NCBI GenBank assembly: GCA_013141505.1
Contig: JABFQX010000024.1
Location: forward strand, 62,001-126,000
From: Methyloglobulus sp.
GTDB lineage: Bacteria > Pseudomonadota > Gammaproteobacteria > Methylococcales > Methylomonadaceae
Direction of reading: 5' to 3'
DNA length: 64,000 nucleotides
This document shows, one piece after another, positions 8,134 through 16,852 of this stretch. A program made the translations under genes and the position numbers. Positions within the stretch are counted from its first letter, which is position 1, and each line of letters starts with the position of its first letter. The notes below the pieces were generated by a model that was not told where the DNA came from, did not search any database, and saw nothing but the letters and a program-made list of their open reading frames with translations.

Positions 8134-11100
8134 ATGAAATACGCATTTAAATCAGGACACCTGTTGGTTGGCAAAAGGCCGCACATCTTGCTGGGCTTCG
8201 GGCTTTTTTGGTTGGGCGCGGTTTGTTTGGCAGGCACCGTTTCTCAATCACCCCTGTTTTTGGTGGCACCTGTAAAGCCTAATATCATGTTTATGCTGGA
8301 TAACTCCGGTTCCATGAACAATATCGTAGCCGAAGCGCCCTTCGTTTCGAAAACAACGTATTTGAATTGTCCGGCGGCACAGCAAATACTGCCGTGCAGT
8401 AAATTTGGATGTGTACAAATCAGGGTTTCTGGTGGCGCTCCGCAAATTTTTATTCCTACTGATCCTCTAAAACCGAAGGGAGCTGGTTCGGTCTATCCTC
8501 TTGGCATCGGTGCTGGGCAACGCTGTTTCGCCCCGACCGGGACTTATTCTGCTTTGATATATGCCGATAACGGCAATCATACAGCACCTTCTTTTAATAC
8601 TGGTGATACCGACTATTCCGGTAATTATCTGAACTGGTATTTTAATGTAAGCAATGTTGCTGGATCCTGGGTAAACGGGAGAAAACCGGGTGCTCAGACG
8701 CGGTTGGAAATTGCCAAAGCGGCCGGGATAATGCTGATCGATTCGCTGAGTAATGTCCGTGTGGGTCTTTCGGCTTATTACAACTATTCAGACGGCGGAA
8801 TATTATTGGAAACTGTTGATGATGTGGATACGGTCAGCACAAAGAAATCGAGCATTAAAGCCAAAATTAACGCCCTGACAGCATCAAATAATACGCCCCT
8901 GGCGGAAACGCTGTCTGACATCGGCAATTATTTTACCACGGGTTATTCGGGTAATCTTACGCTGCATCCTGGCACAGCCAATAAATCCGAAACCATCGCA
9001 AATATTTTTACCCAGGGAACCAAAAGCGATCACAATCTTTATAACAGCAGCGGAGTGTCGACTATTCCAGCTCCCATTCAATTCTCTTGCCAGAAAAGTT
9101 TTGCGGTCTTGATGACCGATGGACGCCCCCATCAGGATAGGGACATCAGTGCGTCGTTACGGGATTACACGGGCGATTGTGCTGCGGGGTTATGCGATGC
9201 GGCACCAACTCCAGACCCTCTGAGTGATACAGCCCCTGATGCTTTGCCAGCAACCCCTTTAACTTCAACAGCATTCAAAAACGGCACTAAAGTGGGGCGT
9301 AAATACGAATGGGGCGGTAGCGACTATCTGGATGACGTTGCCGCCGCCTTGTTTGATATGGATCTGCGCCCCGACTTGGTAAAAGCAACAGGCGATAAAA
9401 ATAACCTGACAACCTACACCATCGGTTTCGCTGATAGCACAGTGGCTAATGACCCCTTGTTGATGGGGACTGCGGCAAAGGGTGGTGGCTTGTTTATTTC
9501 GGCAGAAAGTTCAACGCAACTTGCCGACGCTTTCAGCAATATCGTCAACGATATTAGCAATCAGGTGAAACTGGGTTCCGGTTCAATCCTGGGCGCAAAT
9601 TCAACCCGCCTTGATACGTCATCAAAGATCTACCAAGCGGGCTTTAAGAGTGACGGTTGGCTGGGTTTCCTGGGCGCATTTGCCCTGAATACGGTCAGTG
9701 AAGATACCAACGGCAATGGCGTTCTTGAGGCAGGCGAAGACACCAATAGCAATGGTGTGCTGGATGGTAAAGGCAGTTTGGGCAATGAAGTATGGAAGGC
9801 CGAAGATAAAATCCCGGTCGCGGGCAGTCGGCGCATCTTGTCATACAAACCTGACCCGGCCAATACCGGTAAAAAGGGGATACTATTCGATTGGTCAAGC
9901 CTGTCCAGTAGCCAGAAAGCGGCACTAGATCCTGCTGCCACAGGTGCCAGTTCGGACGTTATTAATTTTATTCGCGGCGATCAAAGTAAAGAAGTGAAGA
10001 AAGGCGGGCTTTTCAGGGATAGGGTCTCGTTATTGGGCGATATTGTCAATTCTGATCCGTTCTTTGTCGGCAAGACGGAAAATTTTGGCTATGGTTCATT
10101 GCCCGCAGCGGAAGGCTCGGATTACCTTAAATTTCGTACTGATCCAAGTTATACAAACTATAAAAGAAATAGGACGGAGGCTGTGTATTTCGGTGCTAAT
10201 GACGGTATGTTACATGCCATTAATGCCAATACGGGCGATGAGTTGTTCACTTACATCCCTGATGCAGTTATTCCTAAACTCAGTAAATTAACCAACCCAA
10301 AGTACGGATGCACTCAAAGCGGCTGTTTTCCGCACGAATATTTCGTCGATGGCTCGCCCCGTGCCGGTGATGCCTATTTCAAGGACACGCCCACTGCATC
10401 AAGCACTTGGCACACGGTGTTATTGGGTACGACTGGCGCGGGTAATGGCAAATCAATCTTTGCGCTTGATGTTTCCAATCCCTCATCAACAATCGATGCC
10501 GATAAGGTGCTGTGGGAAATTTCCCCGATCCAGGCACCCGATAGCGCCGATTTGAATGACGTAGGCACGACAAAACCGGGTTTTGCCAATAACCTGGGTT
10601 ACACCATCCCGCAACCTTCGCTAGTCAGGCTGTATGACGGCAGTTATGCCGCTGTCGTCGCCAATGGTTACAACAGTGTCAATAAAAAGGCCGTGTTGTT
10701 CATTATCGACGTAGCGACCGGTAAAATCATCAGGAGTTTTGATACTTTTGTGGGCAACACAACCTCTCCTAATGGTTTGTCGACCCCTAGTGTTGTTGAT
10801 GCCGATGGTGATCGCATCGCCGATTATATTTATGCCGGTGACCTGCTGGGCAATATGTGGAAATTGGATGTCACTGACACAAATTCGGCTAACTGGGGCT
10901 TTGCATTTGGTTCTGTCACAGCACCATTGCCGCTTTTCAAAGCTTGTTCTGATGCCGCCTGCGCCAATCCTCAACCTATAACCGCCAAGCCCATCGTCGG
11001 TAAAAATCCTGAAGGCGGGTTGATGGTGTATTTTGGTACCGGAAAATATTATGAAGCCGGTGACCAGATTGTTGGTTTACCTGCTCAGGTGAATACCTTC

Positions 11101-11724
11101 TATGGTATTCGTGACAATGGTGCTGTCGTTTCCGGCAAAAGCGAATTACAGCAGCAGACTATCTTGGGCGAAGCCAAATTGACCGGTTTCTCGGCGCGAT
11201 TCACTTCGGGCATAACCGTCGATTACACGGGGAATTCAACAGGAAGTCCGCCTACTACGGCGAAAAAAGGCTGGTATATGGATCTTGTTGTTGCGCCGTC
11301 GAATAACGCAGTGGGTGAACGTGTGGTCAGTGGCGCATTGTTGCGAGGTGGCCGCCTTGTTTTTACGACCTTACTGCCTTCTCTGGTTACGTGCGAACCC
11401 GGCGGAACCAGTTGGTTGATGGTGCTGGATGCTTTAAATGGCAGCCGTTTAACCGGGCCGTCGTTTGATGTCGACAATAATGGCGTAATCTCTTCTAAAG
11501 ACTTGGTCGCGAAAATCGATGTGACCGGTGACGGTGTTTTGGATGCAATAGCCTTGAGCGGTGTGCAAGAAAATGGTGGTGGCATCATCAAAGGGGTTGT
11601 CGTTGTCAGCAATGGTGACGGTACTGAGAACTTAGATTTTGGAACGTCTAAAGGGCAAAGAGGCAGCAAAACAATAGGGCAGGATGAACCGTCGGGCAGG
11701 CAGTCATGGCGGCAACTCAGGTAA
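8134..11724 (+). CDS. pilY1: PilY1-type pilus tip adhesin
   Basis: About 1,196 residues, exported. After a hydrophobic signal region, the N-terminal half is a von Willebrand factor A-like domain with the MIDAS motif DNSGS (in MFMLDNSGSMNN) and a later VLMTDGRPHQD. The C-terminal half is the PilY1 beta-propeller, with FGANDGMLHAINANTG and the calcium-loop region DADGDRIADYIYAGDLLGNM. Near residues 524-545 two further Asp/Asn-Gly loops (DTNGNGVLE, DTNSNGVLD) look like extra calcium sites. PilY1 sits at the pilus tip and controls extension, adhesion and surface sensing. ATG 8134 is preferred over 8125 because AAGGTG then lies about ten bases upstream. A strong terminator follows. No pilE gene follows, unlike many operons of this type. 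Confidence 0.93.
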   Translation: MKYAFKSGHLLVGKRPHILLGFGLFWLGAVCLAGTVSQSPLFLVAPVKPNIMFMLDNSGSMNNIVAEAPFVSKTTYLNCPAAQQILPCSKFGCVQIRVSGGAPQIFIPTDPLKPKGAGSVYPLGIGAGQRCFAPTGTYSALIYADNGNHTAPSFNTGDTDYSGNYLNWYFNVSNVAGSWVNGRKPGAQTRLEIAKAAGIMLIDSLSNVRVGLSAYYNYSDGGILLETVDDVDTVSTKKSSIKAKINALTASNNTPLAETLSDIGNYFTTGYSGNLTLHPGTANKSETIANIFTQGTKSDHNLYNSSGVSTIPAPIQFSCQKSFAVLMTDGRPHQDRDISASLRDYTGDCAAGLCDAAPTPDPLSDTAPDALPATPLTSTAFKNGTKVGRKYEWGGSDYLDDVAAALFDMDLRPDLVKATGDKNNLTTYTIGFADSTVANDPLLMGTAAKGGGLFISAESSTQLADAFSNIVNDISNQVKLGSGSILGANSTRLDTSSKIYQAGFKSDGWLGFLGAFALNTVSEDTNGNGVLEAGEDTNSNGVLDGKGSLGNEVWKAEDKIPVAGSRRILSYKPDPANTGKKGILFDWSSLSSSQKAALDPAATGASSDVINFIRGDQSKEVKKGGLFRDRVSLLGDIVNSDPFFVGKTENFGYGSLPAAEGSDYLKFRTDPSYTNYKRNRTEAVYFGANDGMLHAINANTGDELFTYIPDAVIPKLSKLTNPKYGCTQSGCFPHEYFVDGSPRAGDAYFKDTPTASSTWHTVLLGTTGAGNGKSIFALDVSNPSSTIDADKVLWEISPIQAPDSADLNDVGTTKPGFANNLGYTIPQPSLVRLYDGSYAAVVANGYNSVNKKAVLFIIDVATGKIIRSFDTFVGNTTSPNGLSTPSVVDADGDRIADYIYAGDLLGNMWKLDVTDTNSANWGFAFGSVTAPLPLFKACSDAACANPQPITAKPIVGKNPEGGLMVYFGTGKYYEAGDQIVGLPAQVNTFYGIRDNGAVVSGKSELQQQTILGEAKLTGFSARFTSGITVDYTGNSTGSPPTTAKKGWYMDLVVAPSNNAVGERVVSGALLRGGRLVFTTLLPSLVTCEPGGTSWLMVLDALNGSRLTGPSFDVDNNGVISSKDLVAKIDVTGDGVLDAIALSGVQENGGGIIKGVVVVSNGDGTENLDFGTSKGQRGSKTIGQDEPSGRQSWRQLR

Positions 11725-11772
11725 GACCGCCATGAATTAAGGGCACGTTTAACGCTGAAACAATATGTAGCC

Positions 11773-11816
11773 AATAACCAAACAGGTTTTACACCTGTTT
11801 GGTTATTGCATTTTTT
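11773..11816 (+). terminator. Intrinsic terminator of the pilus operon
   Basis: A perfect 15-bp inverted repeat (11773-11787 with 11793-11807, five-base loop) is followed by GCA and six T. It ends the fimT-pilY1 unit. The same hairpin overlaps the stop codon of the convergent gene at 11803. Confidence 0.8.
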
Positions 11817-12138
11817 GATGATGTTGCATCATTTCGGCGTGATGGGCTTTCATTAGCTCTATTTGCTGTGTTTTAAGCGTTTCTTTTTTGGCGGGATCTT
11901 TTTCTGCCAGGATTTGATTGGAAAGGTCGTGCATTTTTAGCTGGTGTTCTTGCATGGAGCGAAAATGTTTATCTTTTTGTTCATCTGTCATCCCGGCCAT
12001 TTTTCCACCCATGCCGTGGTGCATACCTATTTCTTTCATTGGTGGTGGCGGTGTTTTTGGGATGTCTTCGGCGTGACTGGTTGCTGTAAGCCCTATAAAC
12101 AGGCACGTCGCAGCAAGGGCTTGGTAACTTTTTATCAT
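11803..12138 (-). CDS. Met/His-rich small periplasmic protein
   Basis: This 111-residue protein has a signal peptide ending near SHA-EDI. The mature part is full of Met and His: MHHGMGGKMAGM early and HHAEMMQHHQKM at the end, with charged helices between (EQKDKHF, KKETLKTQQIEL). This resembles small copper- or zinc-binding periplasmic proteins of the CpxP/Spy type, but I see no diagnostic LTxxQ motif, so the family is not certain. GAGGAAG lies ahead of the ATG. It converges on the pilus operon. A role in metal binding is inferred from composition only. Confidence 0.75.
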   Translation of the reverse strand: MIKSYQALAATCLFIGLTATSHAEDIPKTPPPPMKEIGMHHGMGGKMAGMTDEQKDKHFRSMQEHQLKMHDLSNQILAEKDPAKKETLKTQQIELMKAHHAEMMQHHQKMQ

Positions 12139-12266
12139 CGTGGTTTCTTCCTCGTTAATTTTTGAAATAGGCGGCTAACAGGCCGCTGGAGTGTGAAGTT
12201 TGTTCAAGGCCAAAAAACTGCTACAGGCATAGAACACTTCGTGAGAGCCTAACGCTTAGACAAAGT

Positions 12267-12365
12267 TCAGAAATTGAACAAGCTCCAGCTTTGATTCTGG
12301 CAGTTTTGATCTACATCAAAGCGGGGCGGCCTAATAATGAAATAATATACTGTCAGTTGTATCAT
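12267..12365 (-). CDS. Candidate 32-residue small protein
   Basis: On the reverse strand the sequence AAGGAGG sits five bases before an ATG at 12365, which opens 32 codons ending in TGA. The peptide starts MIQLTVYYFIIRPP and ends SWSLFNF. It does not match PqqA (no Glu-x3-Tyr core) or any leader peptide I know. The FNR-type box lies inside it. An 11-bp inverted repeat just upstream could form the 5' leader. The near-perfect Shine-Dalgarno is the only support, so it may be chance. Confidence 0.25.
   Translation of the reverse strand: MIQLTVYYFIIRPPRFDVDQNCQNQSWSLFNF
12306..12319. promoter_or_regulatory. FNR/ANR-type operator
   Basis: The bases TTGATCTACATCAA match TTGAT-N4-ATCAA exactly. It lies about 170 bases upstream of the start of the Met/His-rich gene, which is the likely target if functional. 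It is the second exact match in the window. Confidence 0.45.
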
Positions 12366-12480
12366 GACATCCTCCTTCATGGTTATTTATCGATTTTCTA
12401 CCCGGTAAATAACCATCTTTTATGACAACTAGTATTGATGCGCTGAATGGATATTAAACCGACAATATCCTTATCTGAAG

Positions 12481-13308
12481 CTACGACAACGGCGGTTGCA
12501 GTGAACCAGTGGCGATAATGTTTATCTTGTCGTTTACGGATAGCACACCACATTGATTATGCAGCGCATTCTGCCCAAAATAGACTTTATTCTGCCATTT
12601 GCGTAAGCGGTTAAGTGTGGTCAGAGGTTCCTTACCGGTTACTCCAGTATTTGGATCTATAGTAGGTACGGCGCATCGCGAGCAAGGTTTGGGTAAGCGA
12701 AAACTAATATCGCCAATCATAATTTCACGCCAGCTATCTTCCGCGTAACTGCCACAGCCCGATACCACCAAGTTGGGGCGAAAACGAGTCATGGCTAAAT
12801 CAAGTTGCATCGCCTGGTTTAAGGCTTCGAGGGAATTTTCTGAAATCAGCAAGAAAGGAAAGCCGTCGGAAAAGGCGGTATGGTCTTCAGGTTTGGCAAA
12901 GTTGGGGTTCACAGGCCGGATACTGGTGTCTGGTTGATAGACCAGTCGGCAGTGAATGCCTAAAAAACGGCTGAACCAGCTATCTGCAAGGGTCGATACG
13001 GCTAACGTGTCAAGTTGATCATGCCAAATCGTGCAATTAAGTATTTCACCTGCGGTCGGTTCCAAGGCCAGCGTTAACTCACTCATGCCGGGTGCGGACA
13101 GCTGCAATTCAGAATCTGAGACCGCAGTTTTTATTAATGCCATTTTAGGCAATCGGCGTTGGCTGAGGAATTGATGGTCGTTATCTACCAACATCCACTT
13201 CCGGTCATACTTAAAACCTGTTGTAGTGACCTGCCATGTTGACATGCGAATGCCGGCAAGCGATTTAACCGGATAGATATAAATATCAGATAGGTAGGGG
13301 TGTATCAT
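12481..13308 (-). CDS. MOSC-domain protein, YcbX-like
   Basis: This 275-residue protein has an N-terminal beta-barrel MOSC_N domain (IYPVKSLAGI, GFKYDRKWMLVD, FLSQRRLPKM) followed by a MOSC domain. The conserved cysteine motif is KPCSRC, with Cys209 and Cys212. MOSC proteins handle the molybdenum cofactor or its sulfur; YcbX reduces N-hydroxylated bases. The [2Fe-2S] ferredoxin domain at the C-terminus of E. coli YcbX is absent here. A molybdenum enzyme, formate dehydrogenase, is encoded at the far end of the window, but there is no direct link. Confidence 0.85.
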   Translation of the reverse strand: MIHPYLSDIYIYPVKSLAGIRMSTWQVTTTGFKYDRKWMLVDNDHQFLSQRRLPKMALIKTAVSDSELQLSAPGMSELTLALEPTAGEILNCTIWHDQLDTLAVSTLADSWFSRFLGIHCRLVYQPDTSIRPVNPNFAKPEDHTAFSDGFPFLLISENSLEALNQAMQLDLAMTRFRPNLVVSGCGSYAEDSWREIMIGDISFRLPKPCSRCAVPTIDPNTGVTGKEPLTTLNRLRKWQNKVYFGQNALHNQCGVLSVNDKINIIATGSLQPPLS

Positions 13309-13367
13309 ACCGGACTGTATCTTCTCATTAGCGGTATAAGGGTAAAAACCTTATCAGTTGGGCGGGA

Positions 13368-13766
13368 TTATTTGAATATTAACTTTCTTTGCGTTTTCAG
13401 CAGATAGTCAGCTAACCTGTTGTGAACACGATCAAATTTGATTCCATAAGCGGGTACGCTGCCATTTGATTTGTACATAACCGTTGCTAAGATTTTGAAT
13501 TCCTTGAAATTAGCAAACCGCATCGTCAAAACAACTTTTTTGTTGATAGGTAACTTCATATTGGCAGCAACTTGTATGCCCCGGCTGCTGATGTCGAGAA
13601 GTTTGACTGAATCATGAGGGTCTTCAAAAAGATTGAAATCGAACAAGCCGACTTTGCGTATTGTGATACCAATATCGTTTCTGATATAGCGCGTACTCAC
13701 GCGTCGATTGAGCTTCATGGCGTTGGCTGCGCTGCCCGTCTGGGCTGAATTATCAGGGTTTTGCAT
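13368..13766 (-). CDS. PilZ-domain c-di-GMP receptor
   Basis: With the ATG at 13766 the protein has 132 residues; a TTG at 13832 would add 22 hydrophobic ones. It carries both PilZ ligand motifs: a basic R-x3-R cluster in RRVSTRY and D-x-S-x2-G in LDISSRGIQV. The C-terminal strand YGIKFDRV is also typical. PilZ domains bind cyclic di-GMP and change the activity of partners in motility, pili or polysaccharide export. A pilus operon lies 2 kb away, but no partner is adjacent. It is divergent from the PQQ-linked ABC cluster. Confidence 0.85.
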   Translation of the reverse strand: MQNPDNSAQTGSAANAMKLNRRVSTRYIRNDIGITIRKVGLFDFNLFEDPHDSVKLLDISSRGIQVAANMKLPINKKVVLTMRFANFKEFKILATVMYKSNGSVPAYGIKFDRVHNRLADYLLKTQRKLIFK

Positions 13767-13918
13767 AAATAGTAACAATATTGGCACAAAGTAATTATTA
13801 TTAAGTATTAACCTTAAAGCAATATTTATCAAATACTGACTGAGAAATATGCGTTAAAAATATTAATAATTGCTGAATCCGTTAAAATTAACCCTTGTCA
13901 ATCCTTTCATAGTCAAAT

Positions 13919-15124
13919 ATGCGATCCAACAAGATAGTATGTAGAACATTTTTGATGTTTTTTATTGGCTTCCCGTTATTTGCTTCGGTAAGTGTGTTTG
14001 CGAAGGGCAAGCAAGTCATCAATATTGCTTATCTCATGCAAACGCAAAAAGTGCGGCCACCGTTATCCAGTTTAGATCCTATCATTGAAAACAAGGGGGT
14101 TCTTGGTGCTGAACTGGCAATAGAAGACAATAACACGACTGGCGAATATACCCGGCAGGCATTCATCTTAAAGACATTCATGGTGCCAGCGGATGGTAAT
14201 GTTGCTGATACCTTTAATAAGGACATCGCCAAAAAATACAGTTATGTTGTCACCAATCTGGCATCGGGTCTAACCAACAGTGTCGCTGATTTGCCAGCGG
14301 CGAAAGACATGGTGATCTTTGATGCGGGGACGGTGGATGATTCCCTTCGAGGTAAACAATGTCGGGCTAATGTGCTGCATTTGCTGCCCAGTCGCGCCAT
14401 GCGTGCTGATGCGCTCGCGCAATACCTGATGAAAAAGAAGTGGACCAAATGGTTTCTGGCGATTGGTACGACTCAGGAAGATATGCTCTATGCTGAAGCT
14501 GTCAAACGTGCCGCCAAAAAATTCAACATGACCATCGTTCAGGAAAAATCGTGGGAGCATACCTTTGATGCCAGACGCACGGCACAATCCGATGTGGCTG
14601 TTTTTACCCAGATTGATGATGATTATGATGTATTGGTAGTTGCCGACGAGCAAGGGCAGTTCGGCGAATATCTAGATTACCGCACTTGGTTGCCACGGCC
14701 TGTTGTTGGCACCCAGGGTTTGCTGGCGACAGCCTGGCATCGAACCCATGAACAATGGGGCGCGACGCAGATTCAAAATCGCTTCAAAGAAAGGGCAGGG
14801 CGCTGGATGGAAGAGCAAGATTATGGGGCTTATCTTGCGGTACGGGCGATAGGTGAGGCGGCAACACGCAGCCAATCCAATGAGCTGAAACCGATTAAGG
14901 ACTATATTTTAAGTGACCAATTTGCTTTGCAGGGTTATAAAGGCACGCCATTGTCGTTTAGGACGTGGGATCATCAGTTACGGCAACCGGTTTTGCTGGC
15001 TGCGCCTCGGTCGATGGTGGCAGTCGCACCCATCGAAGGTTTTTTGCACCCTAAAACCGAACTGGATACCTTAGGTTTCGACCAACCAGAAACACAATGT
15101 CAATGGAGCAAAAGTAGTGAATAA
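13919..15124 (+). CDS. ABC transporter substrate-binding protein, PQQ-dependent alcohol oxidation type
   Basis: This 401-residue exported protein has a signal peptide ending near VFAKGK. The mature part starts VINIAYLMQT and continues as a periplasmic branched-chain amino acid-type binding fold, including GVLGAELAIEDNN. Its size and position directly before a YVTN propeller, an ATPase and a permease match the binding-protein family described with PQQ-dependent alcohol dehydrogenases (TIGR03863 type, Pseudomonas ped region). The ligand is unknown. The next gene starts inside its last codons, so translation is probably coupled. The PQQ dehydrogenase itself is not in the window. Confidence 0.85.
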   Translation: MRSNKIVCRTFLMFFIGFPLFASVSVFAKGKQVINIAYLMQTQKVRPPLSSLDPIIENKGVLGAELAIEDNNTTGEYTRQAFILKTFMVPADGNVADTFNKDIAKKYSYVVTNLASGLTNSVADLPAAKDMVIFDAGTVDDSLRGKQCRANVLHLLPSRAMRADALAQYLMKKKWTKWFLAIGTTQEDMLYAEAVKRAAKKFNMTIVQEKSWEHTFDARRTAQSDVAVFTQIDDDYDVLVVADEQGQFGEYLDYRTWLPRPVVGTQGLLATAWHRTHEQWGATQIQNRFKERAGRWMEEQDYGAYLAVRAIGEAATRSQSNELKPIKDYILSDQFALQGYKGTPLSFRTWDHQLRQPVLLAAPRSMVAVAPIEGFLHPKTELDTLGFDQPETQCQWSKSSE

Positions 15125-16079
15125 ACAGGTAATAAGTGTACTGTTATTGGGTTTGATGTCGGTTTCCGTCAAAGCAGAAACCGTGTTTGTGACCTTGGAA
15201 AAAGACAATGCGTTGGCTTTAATTGATCCGGTCGAGGGTAAGCTCATAAAAACGGTGGAAATCGGTCAGCGGCCTAGAGGAATAACTATCAGCCCTGACT
15301 ATAAGGTGCTATACATTGCTGTCAGTGATGACAATACCATCAAAATGTTGGATGCCGAGACTTTGAAAATTATCGGGACGTTGCCGTCGAGCGATGATCC
15401 TGAAACTTTTGCCCTCAATCCCAAAGGCGACCGGCTCTATGTGTCCAATGAAGATGACAGCATGGTCACTGTTATTGACATCGCAAAAAAGAAAGCCATC
15501 AAGCAAATCAAGGTCGGGGTTGAACCTGAAGGCATAGCCGTTAGTCCTGATAATCGCTGGATTGTCAGTGCGACCGAGACAACCAATATGCTGCATTGGA
15601 TTGATGCCAAGACCCATGAAATTGTTGAAAATACCTTGGTCGATGCACGTCCTCGTGCCGTTACGTTTACGGCAGACAGCGCCAATGCTTGGATGACTTC
15701 GGAAATGTCCGGTAGCCTGATGATTTTGGATGCAAAAACCAAACAGATCAGCAAACGAGTCCAGTTTGAGGTTCCCGGTGTACCAAAAGATAAAATACAG
15801 CCAGTCGGCGTGGTTATCGACAAGGATAATAAACGTGGTTATGTGGCATTGGGGCCTGCTAATCGTGTTGCGGTGATTAATGCTAAGACCTACGAAGTGG
15901 AAAAATACCTCTTAGTCGGACAGCGGGTGTGGAATCTGGCATTTTCGCCCGACCAAAAACGCCTGTATACCACGAACGGGGTTAGCAACGACATTTCTAT
16001 TATTGATCTTGATAGCCAAACGGTGACTAAATCGCTAGGCGTGGGCAATTATCCTTGGGGCGTTGCAGTCAAGCCATGA
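15117..16079 (+). CDS. YVTN beta-propeller protein, PQQ-linked
   Basis: This 320-residue periplasmic seven-bladed propeller starts at a GTG at 15117, overlapping the previous gene by eight bases, with GGAG seven bases ahead. After a signal peptide it shows repeated blades with the pattern LYVSNEDDSMVTVIDI and KRLYTTNGVSNDISIIDL. The repeats and the neighbours match the PQQ-dependent catabolism-associated propeller family (TIGR03866). Its precise role in alcohol oxidation or efflux is not established. The ATPase gene overlaps its stop (ATGA). Confidence 0.88.
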   Translation: MNKQVISVLLLGLMSVSVKAETVFVTLEKDNALALIDPVEGKLIKTVEIGQRPRGITISPDYKVLYIAVSDDNTIKMLDAETLKIIGTLPSSDDPETFALNPKGDRLYVSNEDDSMVTVIDIAKKKAIKQIKVGVEPEGIAVSPDNRWIVSATETTNMLHWIDAKTHEIVENTLVDARPRAVTFTADSANAWMTSEMSGSLMILDAKTKQISKRVQFEVPGVPKDKIQPVGVVIDKDNKRGYVALGPANRVAVINAKTYEVEKYLLVGQRVWNLAFSPDQKRLYTTNGVSNDISIIDLDSQTVTKSLGVGNYPWGVAVKP

Positions 16080-16852
16080 ATATAGCCATCCGTCAATCTT
16101 CTGACCAAATGCCTAGCCAGGAAACAGCCTTATCTATCGAAGGTTTGAGTTTTTCGTACAGTGGTAAAAAAGCGCTGGACTCCGTTGACTTCGCCATCCA
16201 ATCCGGCGAGTGCACTGTGTTGCTGGGGCCTAATGGCGCAGGGAAAAGCACTTTATTTGCCCTGATTACTCGATTGTATGATGCCCGTAGCGGACGTATT
16301 GAATTGTGCGGTTTTGACATCAAAAAGCAAACTGCCAAGGCATTAGCCCGATTAGGCGTGGTGTTTCAGCAATCGACGCTGGACATGGATTTGACGGTGC
16401 AGCAAAACCTGGGCTATCACGCGGCATTGCACGGTATGGGAAGTAAGCTCGCTAAGCAGCGCATCCAACAGGAATTGCAGCGTCTCAACATGCATGAGCG
16501 GCGTTTTGAAAAAGTACGCCAGTTGAACGGCGGACACAGAAGGCGGGTCGAGATTGCCAGGGCATTGCTGCATAAGCCGTCGCTATTGTTGTTGGATGAG
16601 CCCACAGTAGGCCTGGATGTGCCCAGTCGTCAGGATATTGTTGAATATGTCCACCGTTTGGCTAAGGATGAAAACATCGCCGTGTTATGGGCCAGCCATT
16701 TGATTGACGAAATTTTCCCGGATGATCGCCTTATTATTTTGCACAAAGGTCAAATCAAAGCGGCCGGATCGGTTGATGATGTCCTACAACAAACGGGCGC
16801 GACAACGATTAAAGACGCTTTCTATACGCTGACGCAAGGAGCGCAAGCATGA
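16076..16852 (+). CDS. ABC transporter ATP-binding protein, PQQ-linked
   Basis: This 258-residue ATPase has Walker A GPNGAGKST (residues 51-59), a Q-loop VVFQQ, Walker B LLLLDEPTVGLD and the switch His in LWASH. The signature motif reads LNGGHRRRVEIARAL instead of LSGGQ, which is unusual but still expected to work. The start is the ATG at 16076 overlapping the previous stop. It would energise the permease that follows, forming an ABC-2 exporter (TIGR03864 type) associated with PQQ-dependent alcohol oxidation. Confidence 0.9.
   Translation: MNIAIRQSSDQMPSQETALSIEGLSFSYSGKKALDSVDFAIQSGECTVLLGPNGAGKSTLFALITRLYDARSGRIELCGFDIKKQTAKALARLGVVFQQSTLDMDLTVQQNLGYHAALHGMGSKLAKQRIQQELQRLNMHERRFEKVRQLNGGHRRRVEIARALLHKPSLLLLDEPTVGLDVPSRQDIVEYVHRLAKDENIAVLWASHLIDEIFPDDRLIILHKGQIKAAGSVDDVLQQTGATTIKDAFYTLTQGAQA

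Larger units (their letters stand above)
12139..12480. other. Intergenic region, regulatory elements only
   Basis: No long gene lies between the Met/His-rich protein and the MOSC gene. The stretch holds an FNR-type box, an 11-bp inverted repeat (12379-12389 with 12406-12416) and one very short reading frame with a perfect ribosome site; the box and the reading frame are listed separately. Confidence 0.6.

Noticed and set aside
12267-12365. pqqA precursor peptide near the PQQ-linked genes
   Set aside because: The peptide lacks the Glu-x3-Tyr core and no pqqB-E genes follow.
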